Below are positions 8,177 through 16,551 of a stretch of DNA of 64,000 nt, piece after piece. The DNA is taken from contig JAEWBN010000022.1 of NCBI GenBank assembly GCA_023391095.1, forward strand, positions 372,001 to 436,000, written 5' to 3'. The DNA is from Pseudomonadota bacterium (GTDB lineage: Bacteria; Pseudomonadota; Alphaproteobacteria; Rhizobiales; Devosiaceae). The first letter of the stretch is position 1. Every line of letters starts with the position of its first letter. The position numbers were made by a program, and so were the translations under genes. Below the pieces are notes generated by a model. It did no database searches and was not told where the DNA came from. It worked only from the letters and a program-made list of their open reading frames with translations.

Positions 8177-9673
8177 CTATCTCGCCAGGATTTCGTGCTG
8201 CTCGGTATTGGCCTTTTCCAGGGCCTCGACGAGGTTGGCTTCTTCATTGAAGTAGCGGGCGCGCTCGGTGAACTGCGGCTTGGTGATGCCGGTAGAGCGG
8301 TGCTTGCCGATCAGCATGCCGTTGCTGTCCTCGCCCATGATGTCATAGACAAAGACGTCCTGCGTCACGATCACGTCGCCTTCCATCCCGAGCACTTCGG
8401 TGATGTGGGTAATGCGGCGCGAACCATCGCGAAGGCGCGCGGCCTGCACGATGACGTCGATGGACGACACCACCATCTCGCGGATGGTGCGGCTGGGCAG
8501 TGCGTAACCGCCCATGGTGATCATGGATTCGAGACGGGAAAGGGCTTCGCGCGGCGAATTCGCGTGCAACGTGCCCATCGACCCGTCATGGCCGGTGTTC
8601 ATGGCCTGAAGCAGGTCGAATGCTTCGGGACCACGCACTTCGCCGACGATGATGCGTTCCGGACGCATGCGCAGGCAGTTCTTGATGAGATCGCGCATGG
8701 TGATTTCGCCCTCTCCCTCGAGATTGGGCGGGCGGGTTTCCAGACGCACCACGTGGGGCTGCTGCAGCTGGAGTTCGGCCGAGTCTTCGCAGGTAATGAC
8801 GCGCTCATCTTTTTCGATGAAGGCGGTGAGGCAGTTGAGCAAAGTAGTCTTGCCCGAACCGGTACCGCCCGAAATCAGAACGTTGGCGCGCACGCGCCCA
8901 AGAATGCGCAAAACTTCGGCGCCTTCGGGCGAGATGGAGTTGTATTTGACCAGCTGCTGGAGAGTCAGCTTGTCTTTCTTGAACTTACGGATGGTGAGCG
9001 CAGCGCCGTCGATGGCGAGAGGCGGCGCAATCACGTTGACGCGGGAGCCGTCCGGCAGGCGGGCGTCGCAGATGGGCGAGCCTTCGTCCACGCGGCGGCC
9101 GACCTGACTGACGATGCGCTGACAGACATTCATCAGATGAGCGTCATCGCGGAACCGGACATTGGTCAGTCGCACCTTGCCGGCGACTTCGATGTAGCAC
9201 TTCTGCGACCCGTTCACCATGATGTCGGCGATGTCGTCTCGCGCCAGAAGCGGCTCGAGCGGTCCATAACCCAAGACGTCGTTACAGATGTCCTCGAGCA
9301 GGTCTTCCTGCTCGGAAATCGACATGACGATGGATTTGAGCGCGATGATTTCCGAAACGATGTCGCGGATTTCCTCGCGCGCGGCCTGGCTCTCCATAGT
9401 GGCGAGCTGACTGAGATCGATGGAATCGATCAGCGCGTTGAAAATGGCCGACTTGGTCTGGAAATATTCCTTGGCACGCTGTGCATCGGCCGGCGCACGC
9501 ACATCGAGCACTTCGTCCGTCGTGCGCATACGCGCGGCCATGGTATCGCTGTCGCTGGCGCGCCTCTGTTGAGGCGGCGCGGCGGGAGCCGAAGGAGGAG
9601 CGCTCGGTATGGGCCTGGGCGCTTCACTGACCCCGGGAGTGTTGCCGCCGAATGTTGTGCGCTTGCCAAACAT
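8177..9673 (-). CDS. cpaF: Tad/CpaF family pilus assembly ATPase
   Basis: Hexameric secretion ATPase (TadA) that powers Flp pilus extension and probably retraction. Of 498 residues, the first 60 or so are Pro/Ala-rich and variable. The Walker A motif GGTGSGKTT is at 269-277, the Asp box around ITCEDSAEL (293-301), Walker B RIIVGEVRG (340-348) and the His box GSMGTLHANS (364-373). The start ATG has AGGAA 6 nt upstream. It lies 39 nt after cpaE and touches tadB. Confidence 0.97.
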   Translation of the reverse strand: MFGKRTTFGGNTPGVSEAPRPIPSAPPSAPAAPPQQRRASDSDTMAARMRTTDEVLDVRAPADAQRAKEYFQTKSAIFNALIDSIDLSQLATMESQAAREEIRDIVSEIIALKSIVMSISEQEDLLEDICNDVLGYGPLEPLLARDDIADIMVNGSQKCYIEVAGKVRLTNVRFRDDAHLMNVCQRIVSQVGRRVDEGSPICDARLPDGSRVNVIAPPLAIDGAALTIRKFKKDKLTLQQLVKYNSISPEGAEVLRILGRVRANVLISGGTGSGKTTLLNCLTAFIEKDERVITCEDSAELQLQQPHVVRLETRPPNLEGEGEITMRDLIKNCLRMRPERIIVGEVRGPEAFDLLQAMNTGHDGSMGTLHANSPREALSRLESMITMGGYALPSRTIREMVVSSIDVIVQAARLRDGSRRITHITEVLGMEGDVIVTQDVFVYDIMGEDSNGMLIGKHRSTGITKPQFTERARYFNEEANLVEALEKANTEQHEILAR

Positions 9674-9712
9674 TGTGTTCCTGTCCCCGTTCCGGTGCCG
9701 TCAGGCAGCCGG

Positions 9713-10987
9713 TCAGGCCCTTTTCTTAAACAGAGAGGGCAACTTGATCATGCTGGCCGACTTGCCAGAGCCATGCGCGACCTGACGGCCGGTGACGTGC
9801 ATGCCGATGGTGCGGAAGACCTCGTTGATCTTGTTGTTGGCCGAGACCTCGGCCAGCATCTGCCCGTTATTGGCCGCGGTCCCGAAGAGGGCTGCTTCGA
9901 ACGGGATTTGACCGATCAATTCGCACTCGACGGAATTGGCAAATTCGCTGGCGCCGATTTCGGGGCGGCGCGGCACGGCCTGCTTGTTGATGACAAGGCT
10001 GGGCGCCTTCTCTGTGGGCCGCATGGCCTTGATGGCGTCGGCAAGATTCTTGGCATTGCGCAGGTTGGCCAGATCCGGCTCGACCACGATCACCACTTCG
10101 TCGATGGCGGCCAGGGTATGACGTGTCCAGCCATTCCAGACATGGGGAATATCGAGCACCACGACAGGCACGGACTTCTGGCAAATCTCGATGATCTGCT
10201 CGAAGTCGCGCTCCTCGAAATCCCAGGTGCGGTCCAGCATGGCCGGTGCGGTGAGGAGGTTGATGTGGTTGGCGGCCTTGCTCATCAGCCGGTCCAGCAT
10301 GGTCTGGTCGACCTTCTGGCTGGCCAGGATCGCGTCCGCAATGCCATGCGGCGGGTCCTGGTTGAAATTGAGCCCGGCCGTGCCGAAGGGGAGATCCATG
10401 TCGAGAATGAGACAATCCTGCCGGAGCGCTGTGGCAATGGCCCAGGCCACGTTGTGCGCAACGGTCGATCCGCCGGCACCGCCCTTGGCCGAAACAAATC
10501 CCACGGTCCTGCCGATGGGGGCGGCTCCCTCGGCCGCATACAGTTCGGTAATGGCCGTCACGACCTGAGGGGCGGTCGCCGGCAAGACGATATATTCCGA
10601 AATTCCCGACCGGATCAGTTCGCGATAGAGCAGCACGTCATTGACATGCCCCATGACGATGACGCGGGTCGAAGCGTCGCAAACCTCGGCAAGCCGTTCC
10701 AGCGAGGCCGGGATGGCCTCCGGCGACAGCAGCGTCTCGACAATGATGAGATTGGGCGTGGGATTGGACTTGTAGGTCTCCACCGCGCCATCAATGCCGC
10801 CATTGTGGGTCGTCAGCGCAACCTTGGACATGCGCCGGTCATGCATGGCGCTTTCGATGAGCTGAGCCGTCTGGGACTGTTCGCAGAATGCCTGGATGGT
10901 GATGCGCGGCACAAGCCGTGCGCCCGAGGCGATCTCGGTCGCTGGAGCTTCGACCTTTTCCGGCTGCTCAGGGATCAGGAAACTCAT
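9713..10987 (-). CDS. cpaE: Pilus assembly protein CpaE / TadZ (ParA-MinD-type ATPase)
   Basis: Localises the Tad machine to its site at the cell pole. The 424-residue protein has a receiver-like N-terminal domain (about 27-150) in which the usual acidic pocket is not obvious, then a MinD/ParA ATPase domain (about 160-410). The deviant Walker A KGGAGGST is at 168-175, and DMDLPFGTAG follows for Walker A'. AAGGAG about 8 nt upstream fixes the ATG. It begins only 27 nt after the cpaC stop, leaving no room for the cpaD gene that usually sits here. Confidence 0.93.
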   Translation of the reverse strand: MSFLIPEQPEKVEAPATEIASGARLVPRITIQAFCEQSQTAQLIESAMHDRRMSKVALTTHNGGIDGAVETYKSNPTPNLIIVETLLSPEAIPASLERLAEVCDASTRVIVMGHVNDVLLYRELIRSGISEYIVLPATAPQVVTAITELYAAEGAAPIGRTVGFVSAKGGAGGSTVAHNVAWAIATALRQDCLILDMDLPFGTAGLNFNQDPPHGIADAILASQKVDQTMLDRLMSKAANHINLLTAPAMLDRTWDFEERDFEQIIEICQKSVPVVVLDIPHVWNGWTRHTLAAIDEVVIVVEPDLANLRNAKNLADAIKAMRPTEKAPSLVINKQAVPRRPEIGASEFANSVECELIGQIPFEAALFGTAANNGQMLAEVSANNKINEVFRTIGMHVTGRQVAHGSGKSASMIKLPSLFKKRA

Positions 10988-11014
10988 AAACGCAACTCCT
11001 TGAAAGCGGCCTGA

Positions 11015-12421
11015 TCAATCGAGCACGAAACCAACCGAACCACTGAAGCCGCCGCGCATTTCACCGCTCGCGGTGACGCCGTAGCGCTTCTCGATGGCGC
11101 CGAGAAAAATCGACTCGGCATCGGTGGGAAATTCGGACTTGTCGGTCGGCACGGCGATGGTGTTGGCCGGGCTGGGATTGACCAGGTAGGGCGTGACCAG
11201 GATGACCAGTTCGGTTTGCTCGGTCTGGTAGTCGCGCGAGCGGAACAGTGCTCCAAGGATCGGGATATTGCCCAGCACCGGGAACTGGTCGATCTGCTGG
11301 CGCGAGGTTTCCTGCAGCAGCCCGCCAATGGCCAGGGTCGTTCCGGAGGGCAACTCCACAGAGGTATTGGCTTCGCGCTTGGTGATCGAAAAGTCCGCCT
11401 GCGGCTCGGACACGGCCGTGTTGACGGTCAGCCCGATGGCGCCATTGGAACGCACGACCGGGGTGAAGGACAGCTCCACGCCATAGGGTTTGAACAGCAC
11501 GCTGCGGGTGCGGTCGCCGTTGCCGTTGTCTTCGTAGGTGTAGTAGGGCAACTCGCCACCGGCGAGGAACTTGGCCTCCTGGCCTGAAATCGCAGTCAGG
11601 AGCGGCTGTGCCAGGGTGCGAAGGGCGCCACGGGCCTCCAGCGCCCGCAGCTGGGCACTGATTGCCATACCACCAATATTGCCGCCGATATCGAGCCCCT
11701 TGTCGGGGAAGCGGCTGTCCATCGGCGTATTGGCAAAACCCAGCGTGGTGGTGCCGATGCTGAAAGCCGCGCCTAGATTGATGCCGAACTGGCGAGCCAC
11801 GTCGCGCTTTACCTCGGACACGGTGACCTGCAGCATGACCTGCTGGGCGCCTGCGACGTCGATGACGTTGGCTACGTTCTGCTCACTGCCGGCGAACTGG
11901 ACTGCAACGGCCTGGGCGCGGTCGCGGTCTTCTGCGGACTGTACCGTGCCGGTCAGCACCACGCGGTTGGTGCTATCACCCAGCGTCACGGATTCTACCA
12001 GGATCCGCGATCCGGGCAGGATCCGGGCCAGCGCAGCTTCCAGCGCATTGCCCACCTGGGACGGCTCTTCAAGGACACGCAGATCCAGGACCTGGATGGT
12101 GCGGCCGCTGTCGTCGAGAAAGAAAATATTGGTGTCGCCGCCGGTGATGCCCTGCAGGATCGCACGGGTGCGGCTGCGCATGATAGCCGCGGCCACGTTG
12201 GGCTGGGAAACGATCACTTCCGCGACGCCGGCCGGGAGGTCGACGATCATGGACTTGTTGAGCTCCAGATCGATTTTTCGCGTGGCGCCATAAGCGGTGG
12301 ATGCGATGGTCAGTTCAGCTTGCTGGGCGATGGTGGGCGCGGCCGGCAAGGCTACCACCAGAAGCGCGGCAACAACCACTGACGTGGCTAGCCGGGGCAT
12401 GAAACTGGTCCGATTTTTCAT
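11015..12421 (-). CDS. cpaC: Tad pilus secretin CpaC / RcpA
   Basis: Outer-membrane secretin channel through which the Flp pilus exits. The 468 residues have a signal peptide (cleavage likely after PTIAQ or nearby), a pilus N-terminal domain (about 35-110), a BON domain (about 120-185; note VVLTGTVQSAEDRDRA) and the secretin domain (about 240-440) with VELSFTPVV and SGTTLAIGGLLQ. I prefer the ATG at 12421, which has GGA about 7 nt upstream; an ATG at 12433 has its purine run directly against the start codon. Within the operon it follows cpaB by 26 nt. Confidence 0.95.
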   Translation of the reverse strand: MKNRTSFMPRLATSVVVAALLVVALPAAPTIAQQAELTIASTAYGATRKIDLELNKSMIVDLPAGVAEVIVSQPNVAAAIMRSRTRAILQGITGGDTNIFFLDDSGRTIQVLDLRVLEEPSQVGNALEAALARILPGSRILVESVTLGDSTNRVVLTGTVQSAEDRDRAQAVAVQFAGSEQNVANVIDVAGAQQVMLQVTVSEVKRDVARQFGINLGAAFSIGTTTLGFANTPMDSRFPDKGLDIGGNIGGMAISAQLRALEARGALRTLAQPLLTAISGQEAKFLAGGELPYYTYEDNGNGDRTRSVLFKPYGVELSFTPVVRSNGAIGLTVNTAVSEPQADFSITKREANTSVELPSGTTLAIGGLLQETSRQQIDQFPVLGNIPILGALFRSRDYQTEQTELVILVTPYLVNPSPANTIAVPTDKSEFPTDAESIFLGAIEKRYGVTASGEMRGGFSGSVGFVLD

Positions 12422-12447
12422 TGCGTTTTCCATCTTCCCAGGCGCCC

Positions 12448-13383
12448 TTACTGCGGCAGGACTTGCGGCGCGTCGGGCGCCATCTGGATTTCGGTGTCGT
12501 ATTCCATGGCCATGTCATCCGAGGTGTATTCGAACTCGGAAGGAGGCGAGAATGCTGGTGCGGAGACGGAAGTGCTGCCTGCCAGAACGCTTTGCTCGCG
12601 GCCATAGCGGATGAGGCGCACGGCCTGATTGGTCGAGGCTGGACGCTCGGCATCAGCCTTTTTGAAGTCGACAACCGAGCGCAGTGTCAGGGTCAGCTGG
12701 CCCCGCATGGAGGCGTTGATAAGTGTCTCTGCCTGAGCCGGGTTCAGTTCCAGCGTTGCAATCGTGCTCTTGTCGAACGTCACGGGCTTGGTACTGGCCT
12801 GGCTGGCTGTTTCATCGCCACCGCTTTCGCCCAGTTCTCCCAGGCGCTTACCGATGGCCAGAACACGCACGTTGGACAGGATCACTTCGGAACGTTGGCC
12901 CGTTTGCGTCGAGGTCGTGAGGACCACGTCGACATGGTCGTTCGGGACGACGAAGCCGCCGGCGCTCGACACCGCCGCTACGCCGACCGAGACGCCGCGC
13001 ATGCCTGAAGATAGCACTGCGGAGAGGTATCCCTGGTCAGCGCGCACCAGCTTAGCTTCGCGAATGGGCTCCCCGGGGAAAAACTCGAACCGAGCCACCG
13101 CGTCTGTCAGCTCCGCCTGGGCGTCGGGCATGGCCGAAATCGTCACATATTCGGGCCGAAGCGCGCCTTCAGGCCAGTCCTGCCATTCCAGGCGGGCAGA
13201 GGTCAGGCGCTCGCCAATGCCGATTGGGGTCTTGGCCACCAAAATCTGCGTCTTGGCTTCCTGTACAACCTGGGTGACGACTTGCTGGCTCGGAGCCGGC
13301 CGACCGCCGCGGGTCACCAGAAAGGCAGCCAGACCGCCAGCCACCAGGGCCACCAACAACAGGATAATACGCGCCGGTCTCAT
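12448..13383 (-). CDS. cpaB: Flp pilus assembly protein CpaB / RcpC
   Basis: Periplasmic, membrane-anchored assembly factor. The 311-residue protein begins MRPARIILLLVALVAGG, an N-terminal TM anchor or signal, followed by a SAF domain (about 45-110; note ILVAKTPIGIGERL) and the RcpC domain (about 115-245; RGVSVGV and NDHVDVVLT are typical). The tail is acidic. I chose the ATG at 13383; the frame stays open 15 codons further but those residues are not conserved. The upstream 212 nt to cpaA are AT-richer than the genes and probably hold the promoter for cpaB and what follows. Confidence 0.93.
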   Translation of the reverse strand: MRPARIILLLVALVAGGLAAFLVTRGGRPAPSQQVVTQVVQEAKTQILVAKTPIGIGERLTSARLEWQDWPEGALRPEYVTISAMPDAQAELTDAVARFEFFPGEPIREAKLVRADQGYLSAVLSSGMRGVSVGVAAVSSAGGFVVPNDHVDVVLTTSTQTGQRSEVILSNVRVLAIGKRLGELGESGGDETASQASTKPVTFDKSTIATLELNPAQAETLINASMRGQLTLTLRSVVDFKKADAERPASTNQAVRLIRYGREQSVLAGSTSVSAPAFSPPSEFEYTSDDMAMEYDTEIQMAPDAPQVLPQ

Positions 13384-13595
13384 GACCCACTCCGGTTGTA
13401 CTTCGGGCACAAATACCCAATTCCACACCGGTGACTATGACGACAAAGGGTCAAAGTTTAGTTAACCAGGGCTTTGCCCATTGCGTTAATAATCCATGAA
13501 TACTCGCATTTTGCAGTCAAATGGAAGAAGCACGCTTATTTCCACGCCCACGTCAGGCATGAAAACAGTAATTCAGGGAATTCGCTGGCGGCTGA
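13384..13595. promoter_or_regulatory. AT-rich gap between cpaA and cpaB, probable promoter for cpaB-tadC
   Basis: This 212-nt gap separates two minus-strand genes that otherwise belong to one cluster. It is AT-richer than its surroundings and includes TTGACT and TTGACC on the minus strand, either of which could be a -35 element, but I see no well-spaced -10 partner that I would defend. No gene fits here. Confidence 0.35.
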
Positions 13596-14096
13596 TCAGC
13601 CGATCAGGCGTTCGTAAATGGCCGAGTTCGTATAGGACAGCAGTCCGGCGGCGGCCAAGGCGATGCCGTAGGGGACACCCTGCGTCTTATCATGCAGGCG
13701 CTCGATCCAGCGGAAGCGCGCGATAAAGGGGGTCAGGGGAATATTGCGCAGGGTGAGGATAATCAGCGTCAAGGCCCCACCAAGCAGCGCCGCGTAAACA
13801 AGATAGGGCACGGTCAGCCCAAAGCCCAGCCACAGCGTAGTCGCTGCGGCGAGCTTGGCATCGCCGCCGCCGATCCAGCGCATGGCAAAGAGCGCAAAGG
13901 AGACCGCAAGGACCACAAGCGCGCACAGAACGTGCATCGCAAATTGTTGCAGCGGCAGGTTCACGGCGATGGCCACAATGAAGAACCCGGCTACCAGCAG
14001 CAAAACCAGCTTGTTCGATATACGCATCGTCAGCAGGTCCGACGAAGCGGCAAAGGCCATAGCCAGAGGAAAGAACATCAGGGCGACGGTGGACAT
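13596..14096 (-). CDS. cpaA: Type IV prepilin peptidase CpaA / TadV
   Basis: Aspartic inner-membrane protease that cleaves the Flp prepilin and TadE-type pseudopilins. The 166-residue protein has about five TM helices. The two catalytic aspartates are visible: Asp20 in SSDLLTMRIS and Asp79 in the GGGDAK motif. It is the short form without the N-terminal methylase domain, usual for Tad systems. It lies 120 nt after flp, with a strong terminator between them, and 212 nt before cpaB. Confidence 0.93.
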   Translation of the reverse strand: MSTVALMFFPLAMAFAASSDLLTMRISNKLVLLLVAGFFIVAIAVNLPLQQFAMHVLCALVVLAVSFALFAMRWIGGGDAKLAAATTLWLGFGLTVPYLVYAALLGGALTLIILTLRNIPLTPFIARFRWIERLHDKTQGVPYGIALAAAGLLSYTNSAIYERLIG

Positions 14097-14154
14097 GGCG
14101 CTTTTTGGATTGCTGGATCGACAGCAACCAGATTGCGCTGTCGCGGTTAAGAAA

Positions 14155-14191
14155 GCTCAAATAAAAGAAGGGAGGGCAATTGCCCCCCCTT
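14155..14191 (-). terminator. Terminator downstream of flp
   Basis: On the minus strand a 10-bp stem (arms 14168-14177 and 14182-14191, one mismatch, AATT loop) is followed by TCTTTTATTT. It lies about 25 nt past the flp stop. It would let most transcripts end after the abundant pilin while a fraction reads on into cpaA, a common way to set pilin excess. Confidence 0.85.
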
Positions 14192-14216
14192 CATAAGACC
14201 AGAAACTGGCTAAATC

Positions 14217-14405
14217 TTAGCCGCCAGTCTGCGGAACGACAGCGTCGTCCAGACGGTTGGCGATACCGTTGAAGAGGTTACCGAGGCTGCCACCGAGAGC
14301 AGTCGCGGCCAGAATAATACCAACGGAGATGAGTGCGGCGATCAGGCCATACTCGATTGCGGTCGCGCCCGACTCGTCCTGCGCGAAACGTGCGAAAATG
14401 TTCAT
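14217..14405 (-). CDS. flp: Flp family type IVb pilin
   Basis: Major subunit of the Tad pilus. The 62-residue prepilin has the class IVb pattern: a short leader ending DESG, then ATAIEYGLIAALISVG, with Glu at +5 after the predicted CpaA cleavage Gly/Ala and the adjacent Tyr, followed by one hydrophobic helix and a short soluble tail. AGGAG sits about 8 nt upstream of the ATG. It is first in the minus-strand pilus run and has its own terminator. Confidence 0.96.
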   Translation of the reverse strand: MNIFARFAQDESGATAIEYGLIAALISVGIILAATALGGSLGNLFNGIANRLDDAVVPQTGG

Positions 14406-14773
14406 TCCCAGGCTCCTTTTTTACACGTCCTCGAGTGACGGCATTGTCGGACACGTCACACAGCGAACATGAGTGGAAGCTAGCCTTCACTCGTTGAAAT
14501 AGAGTTAATCGGCAAATCAATCGCAATAGGATCAAACGCCATAAAGTTCTTGGTGATCAATGAATTAACAGGATAGATTCAAGTCAATCCATGGCACGTC
14601 CTTGTATAACCCCCATTGGGAGACCCTCATATGAGGATTTCGGAGTGCAAGTGACGTCTCCCGATAAAGTACTATTGCTTGCTCCAACACAGTGCCTAAA
14701 CGGGTAGATGTTTGCCAAGTATTTACCATTCCATCCGATTGTGATGGAAGCGTATCAAGTCCCGGAACCCGCC
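14406..14773. promoter_or_regulatory. Divergent regulatory region between flp and the CpaC-N-like/tadE genes
   Basis: A 368-nt gene-free, AT-rich stretch that must carry the promoters of both transcription units. I see a bulged 8-bp inverted repeat at 14471-14492 centred on CTAG (GAGTG.AAG / CTTCACTC) and a 6-bp one at 14435-14459 (GTGACG / CGTCAC) in the probable flp leader. I find no well-spaced CtrA or sigma-54 site. Confidence 0.5.
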
Positions 14774-15223
14774 ATGTCCCGCCTCGCCGCCGCCCTTGCC
14801 CTGCTGGTCAGCCTCGCACCGCTGGCTCCACTGCCTGCGGCCGCCCAAAGCGCGGCTCCCATCACGGTCAATGTCAACATGGCGCGCGTTCTGCGCATCA
14901 GTGCTCCCGCTGCCACCGTGATCGTCGGCAATCCGGGCATCGCCGATGTAACCATCCAGGATCCGCAAACACTGATCCTGACCGGCCGCAGCTATGGACA
15001 GACCAATCTCATTGTCCTGGACAATGCCGGCGAACCCATTGCCGACACGCTGGTGGAAGTCGCCCAGATGCAGGCCGGGGTGATGACGGTCTACCAGGGC
15101 CAGAACCGCACCTCGCTGGCCTGTGCCCCAAACTGCCAGCCGGTCGTGATGATGGGCGACGATAATGCCTTTTCAAGCCAGACACTGGCCTCCTCGCAGC
15201 TGGTCCAGTCTGCGGTGGATTAA
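14774..15223 (+). CDS. Stand-alone pilus-assembly N-terminal domain protein (CpaC-N-like)
   Basis: Secreted 149-residue protein. A signal peptide ending near AAAQS is followed by a domain (about 28-95) that parallels the N-terminal domain of CpaC: compare VIVGNPGIADVTIQDP here with VIVSQPNVAAAIMRSR in CpaC, and the later TNLIVLDNAGEP with TNIFFLDDSGRT. No BON or secretin domain follows. The tail has two cysteines (LACAPNCQP) that could form a disulfide. I chose the ATG at 14774 because it begins the signal peptide; in-frame starts upstream add charged, unconserved residues. It is divergent from flp and leads into the tadE genes. Its exact role is unknown. Confidence 0.78.
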   Translation: MSRLAAALALLVSLAPLAPLPAAAQSAAPITVNVNMARVLRISAPAATVIVGNPGIADVTIQDPQTLILTGRSYGQTNLIVLDNAGEPIADTLVEVAQMQAGVMTVYQGQNRTSLACAPNCQPVVMMGDDNAFSSQTLASSQLVQSAVD

Positions 15224-15326
15224 GAGCATTAACGCCTCATTTACTGTCCGTGCGGATGCCCGGCCTGTCCTAACCATCGGTTAGTCACGCAAAGACTAGT
15301 TTGTGCCGCTCACATGCGGCAGGTCG

Positions 15327-15881
15327 ATGTTCAGGCAAACAGCAAAGTCTTCAGCTCTTTTGCGCAGGCGCTTCGCGCGGGATGAACGCGGCGCGACCGT
15401 CATTGAATTTGCCCTTCTGGCTCTACCGTTCTTCACGATCATTGCCGGCATCTTGCAGACTTCCGTGATGTTCCTCACCAGCCAGGTGTTGGAAAGCGCA
15501 GTCCAGGATGCTTCGCGCGCGATCCGCACGGGCCAGGCGCAGCCCTCCACACAATCGCTGGAGGCCTTCCGGACCGAAATATGCGGCCGCACTTATGGGC
15601 TGATCGGCGACTGTGCTGGCCTGCATATCCGGGTCACCGAGGTCAACAACTTCGCCTCAGCGGGTGTTTCGCTGCCGGTCGACCTCAATTGTACCGATGA
15701 TTGCGCCTGGTCTGCCTCCGAAGCGTGGACAACGGGCGCCGGCAAGAGCGTCATCCTGGTGCAGGTCTATTTCAAGTATCCCGTGATTATCCAACTCGGT
15801 CCATTCGGGCTGGCCAACCTGCCCGACGGCACACGCCTCATGGGCGCAGCGACCGTTTTCAAGAACGAGCCCTACACATGA
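15327..15881 (+). CDS. tadE: TadE-type pseudopilin
   Basis: Minor pseudopilin of the Tad system, processed by the prepilin peptidase in related systems. The 184 residues begin with a basic leader, then RGATVIEFALLALPFF, the TadE motif with the invariant Glu, in one N-terminal helix; a periplasmic domain with four cysteines follows (CGRTYGLIGDC and NCTDDC, likely disulfides). The ATG at 15327 is my choice; a GTG eight codons upstream is possible. The stop overlaps the start of the next gene (ATGA), so the two are translated together. Confidence 0.85.
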   Translation: MFRQTAKSSALLRRRFARDERGATVIEFALLALPFFTIIAGILQTSVMFLTSQVLESAVQDASRAIRTGQAQPSTQSLEAFRTEICGRTYGLIGDCAGLHIRVTEVNNFASAGVSLPVDLNCTDDCAWSASEAWTTGAGKSVILVQVYFKYPVIIQLGPFGLANLPDGTRLMGAATVFKNEPYT

Positions 15882-16483
15882 GGCAGGCGCGCGGGAGGAC
15901 CATTGGAGCCATCAAGCGCCTGCGCCAAGCACAGGGCGGTGTCGCGGCGGTGGAGTTTGCGCTGATCGTGCCCTTGCTGCTTCTGATCTATGTGGGAACG
16001 ATCGAAGCCAGTTCGCTGATCACCATGGACCGTAAGGTGCAGGCCATATCCGGTGCACTGGGCGACCTTGTTGCCCGTGCCGAAGACCGGCTGCCCACGT
16101 CAGACCTTCGCGACTATTTCCGCGCTGCCAGCGGCATCATGACCCCCTATGCGGTGAGCGAAGTCCGCCAGACTGTTACCGTCGTGTCCATCTCGCCGAC
16201 AGGCTCCACGTCGGTTGAATGGTCCCAGGAATTTTTCGGCGGCACCTACGAAAACGGCATGCTGGTGGGTGGCACCTATCAGGCCAATGCTGCCCACCCG
16301 TATGGCAGCAGCTACCCTGTGCCGGAAGAGATGATTGCCATTTCCCTTGGTGGCACGGTGATCGCTGCCGAGGCCAGCTATTCCTACCTGCCGCTATTCG
16401 GCATCGTCTTCGACCAGCCCATCAATTTGCGGCGGGCTAGCTTTTTCGCGCCACGCTTCCCGGGCACGATCCGGCTTAACTGA
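15878..16483 (+). CDS. Second TadE/TadG-type pseudopilin
   Basis: A 201-residue protein with the same plan as its upstream partner: basic leader, then GGVAAVEFALIVPLLLLIYV, the TadE-like helix with the conserved Glu, then a periplasmic domain. It lacks the von Willebrand domain of full TadG proteins and is closer in size to TadE or TadF. ATGA overlap with the upstream tadE fixes the start at 15878. A full TadG is not seen in the window. Confidence 0.82.
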   Translation: MRQARGRTIGAIKRLRQAQGGVAAVEFALIVPLLLLIYVGTIEASSLITMDRKVQAISGALGDLVARAEDRLPTSDLRDYFRAASGIMTPYAVSEVRQTVTVVSISPTGSTSVEWSQEFFGGTYENGMLVGGTYQANAAHPYGSSYPVPEEMIAISLGGTVIAAEASYSYLPLFGIVFDQPINLRRASFFAPRFPGTIRLN

Positions 16484-16551
16484 CGCTCTGCTTGCTCCAA
16501 GGGTCTACCCATGCCAAAAGCCGGGACCCTTCCTTTTGCCAGCAGGCGGCC

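Noticed and set aside
8195..11014. A 2.8-kb open reading frame on the plus strand opposite cpaF and cpaE
   Set aside because: It is a by-product of high GC and codon bias: the minus-strand frames there are clear CpaF and CpaE proteins with all motifs. The plus-strand translation is rich in His, Gly, Asp and Arg with no domain.
13461..13490. Two TTAAC-type half sites in the cpaA-cpaB gap as a CtrA box
   Set aside because: The halves are about 20 nt apart and in inverted orientation, not the direct TTAA-N7-TTAA arrangement, so they do not make a CtrA site.
14592..14607. Sigma-54-like site (TGGCACGTCCTTGTA) in the flp/tadE intergenic region
   Set aside because: The -24 GG is present, but the -12 element is not: the bases at the required spacing are TA instead of GC.
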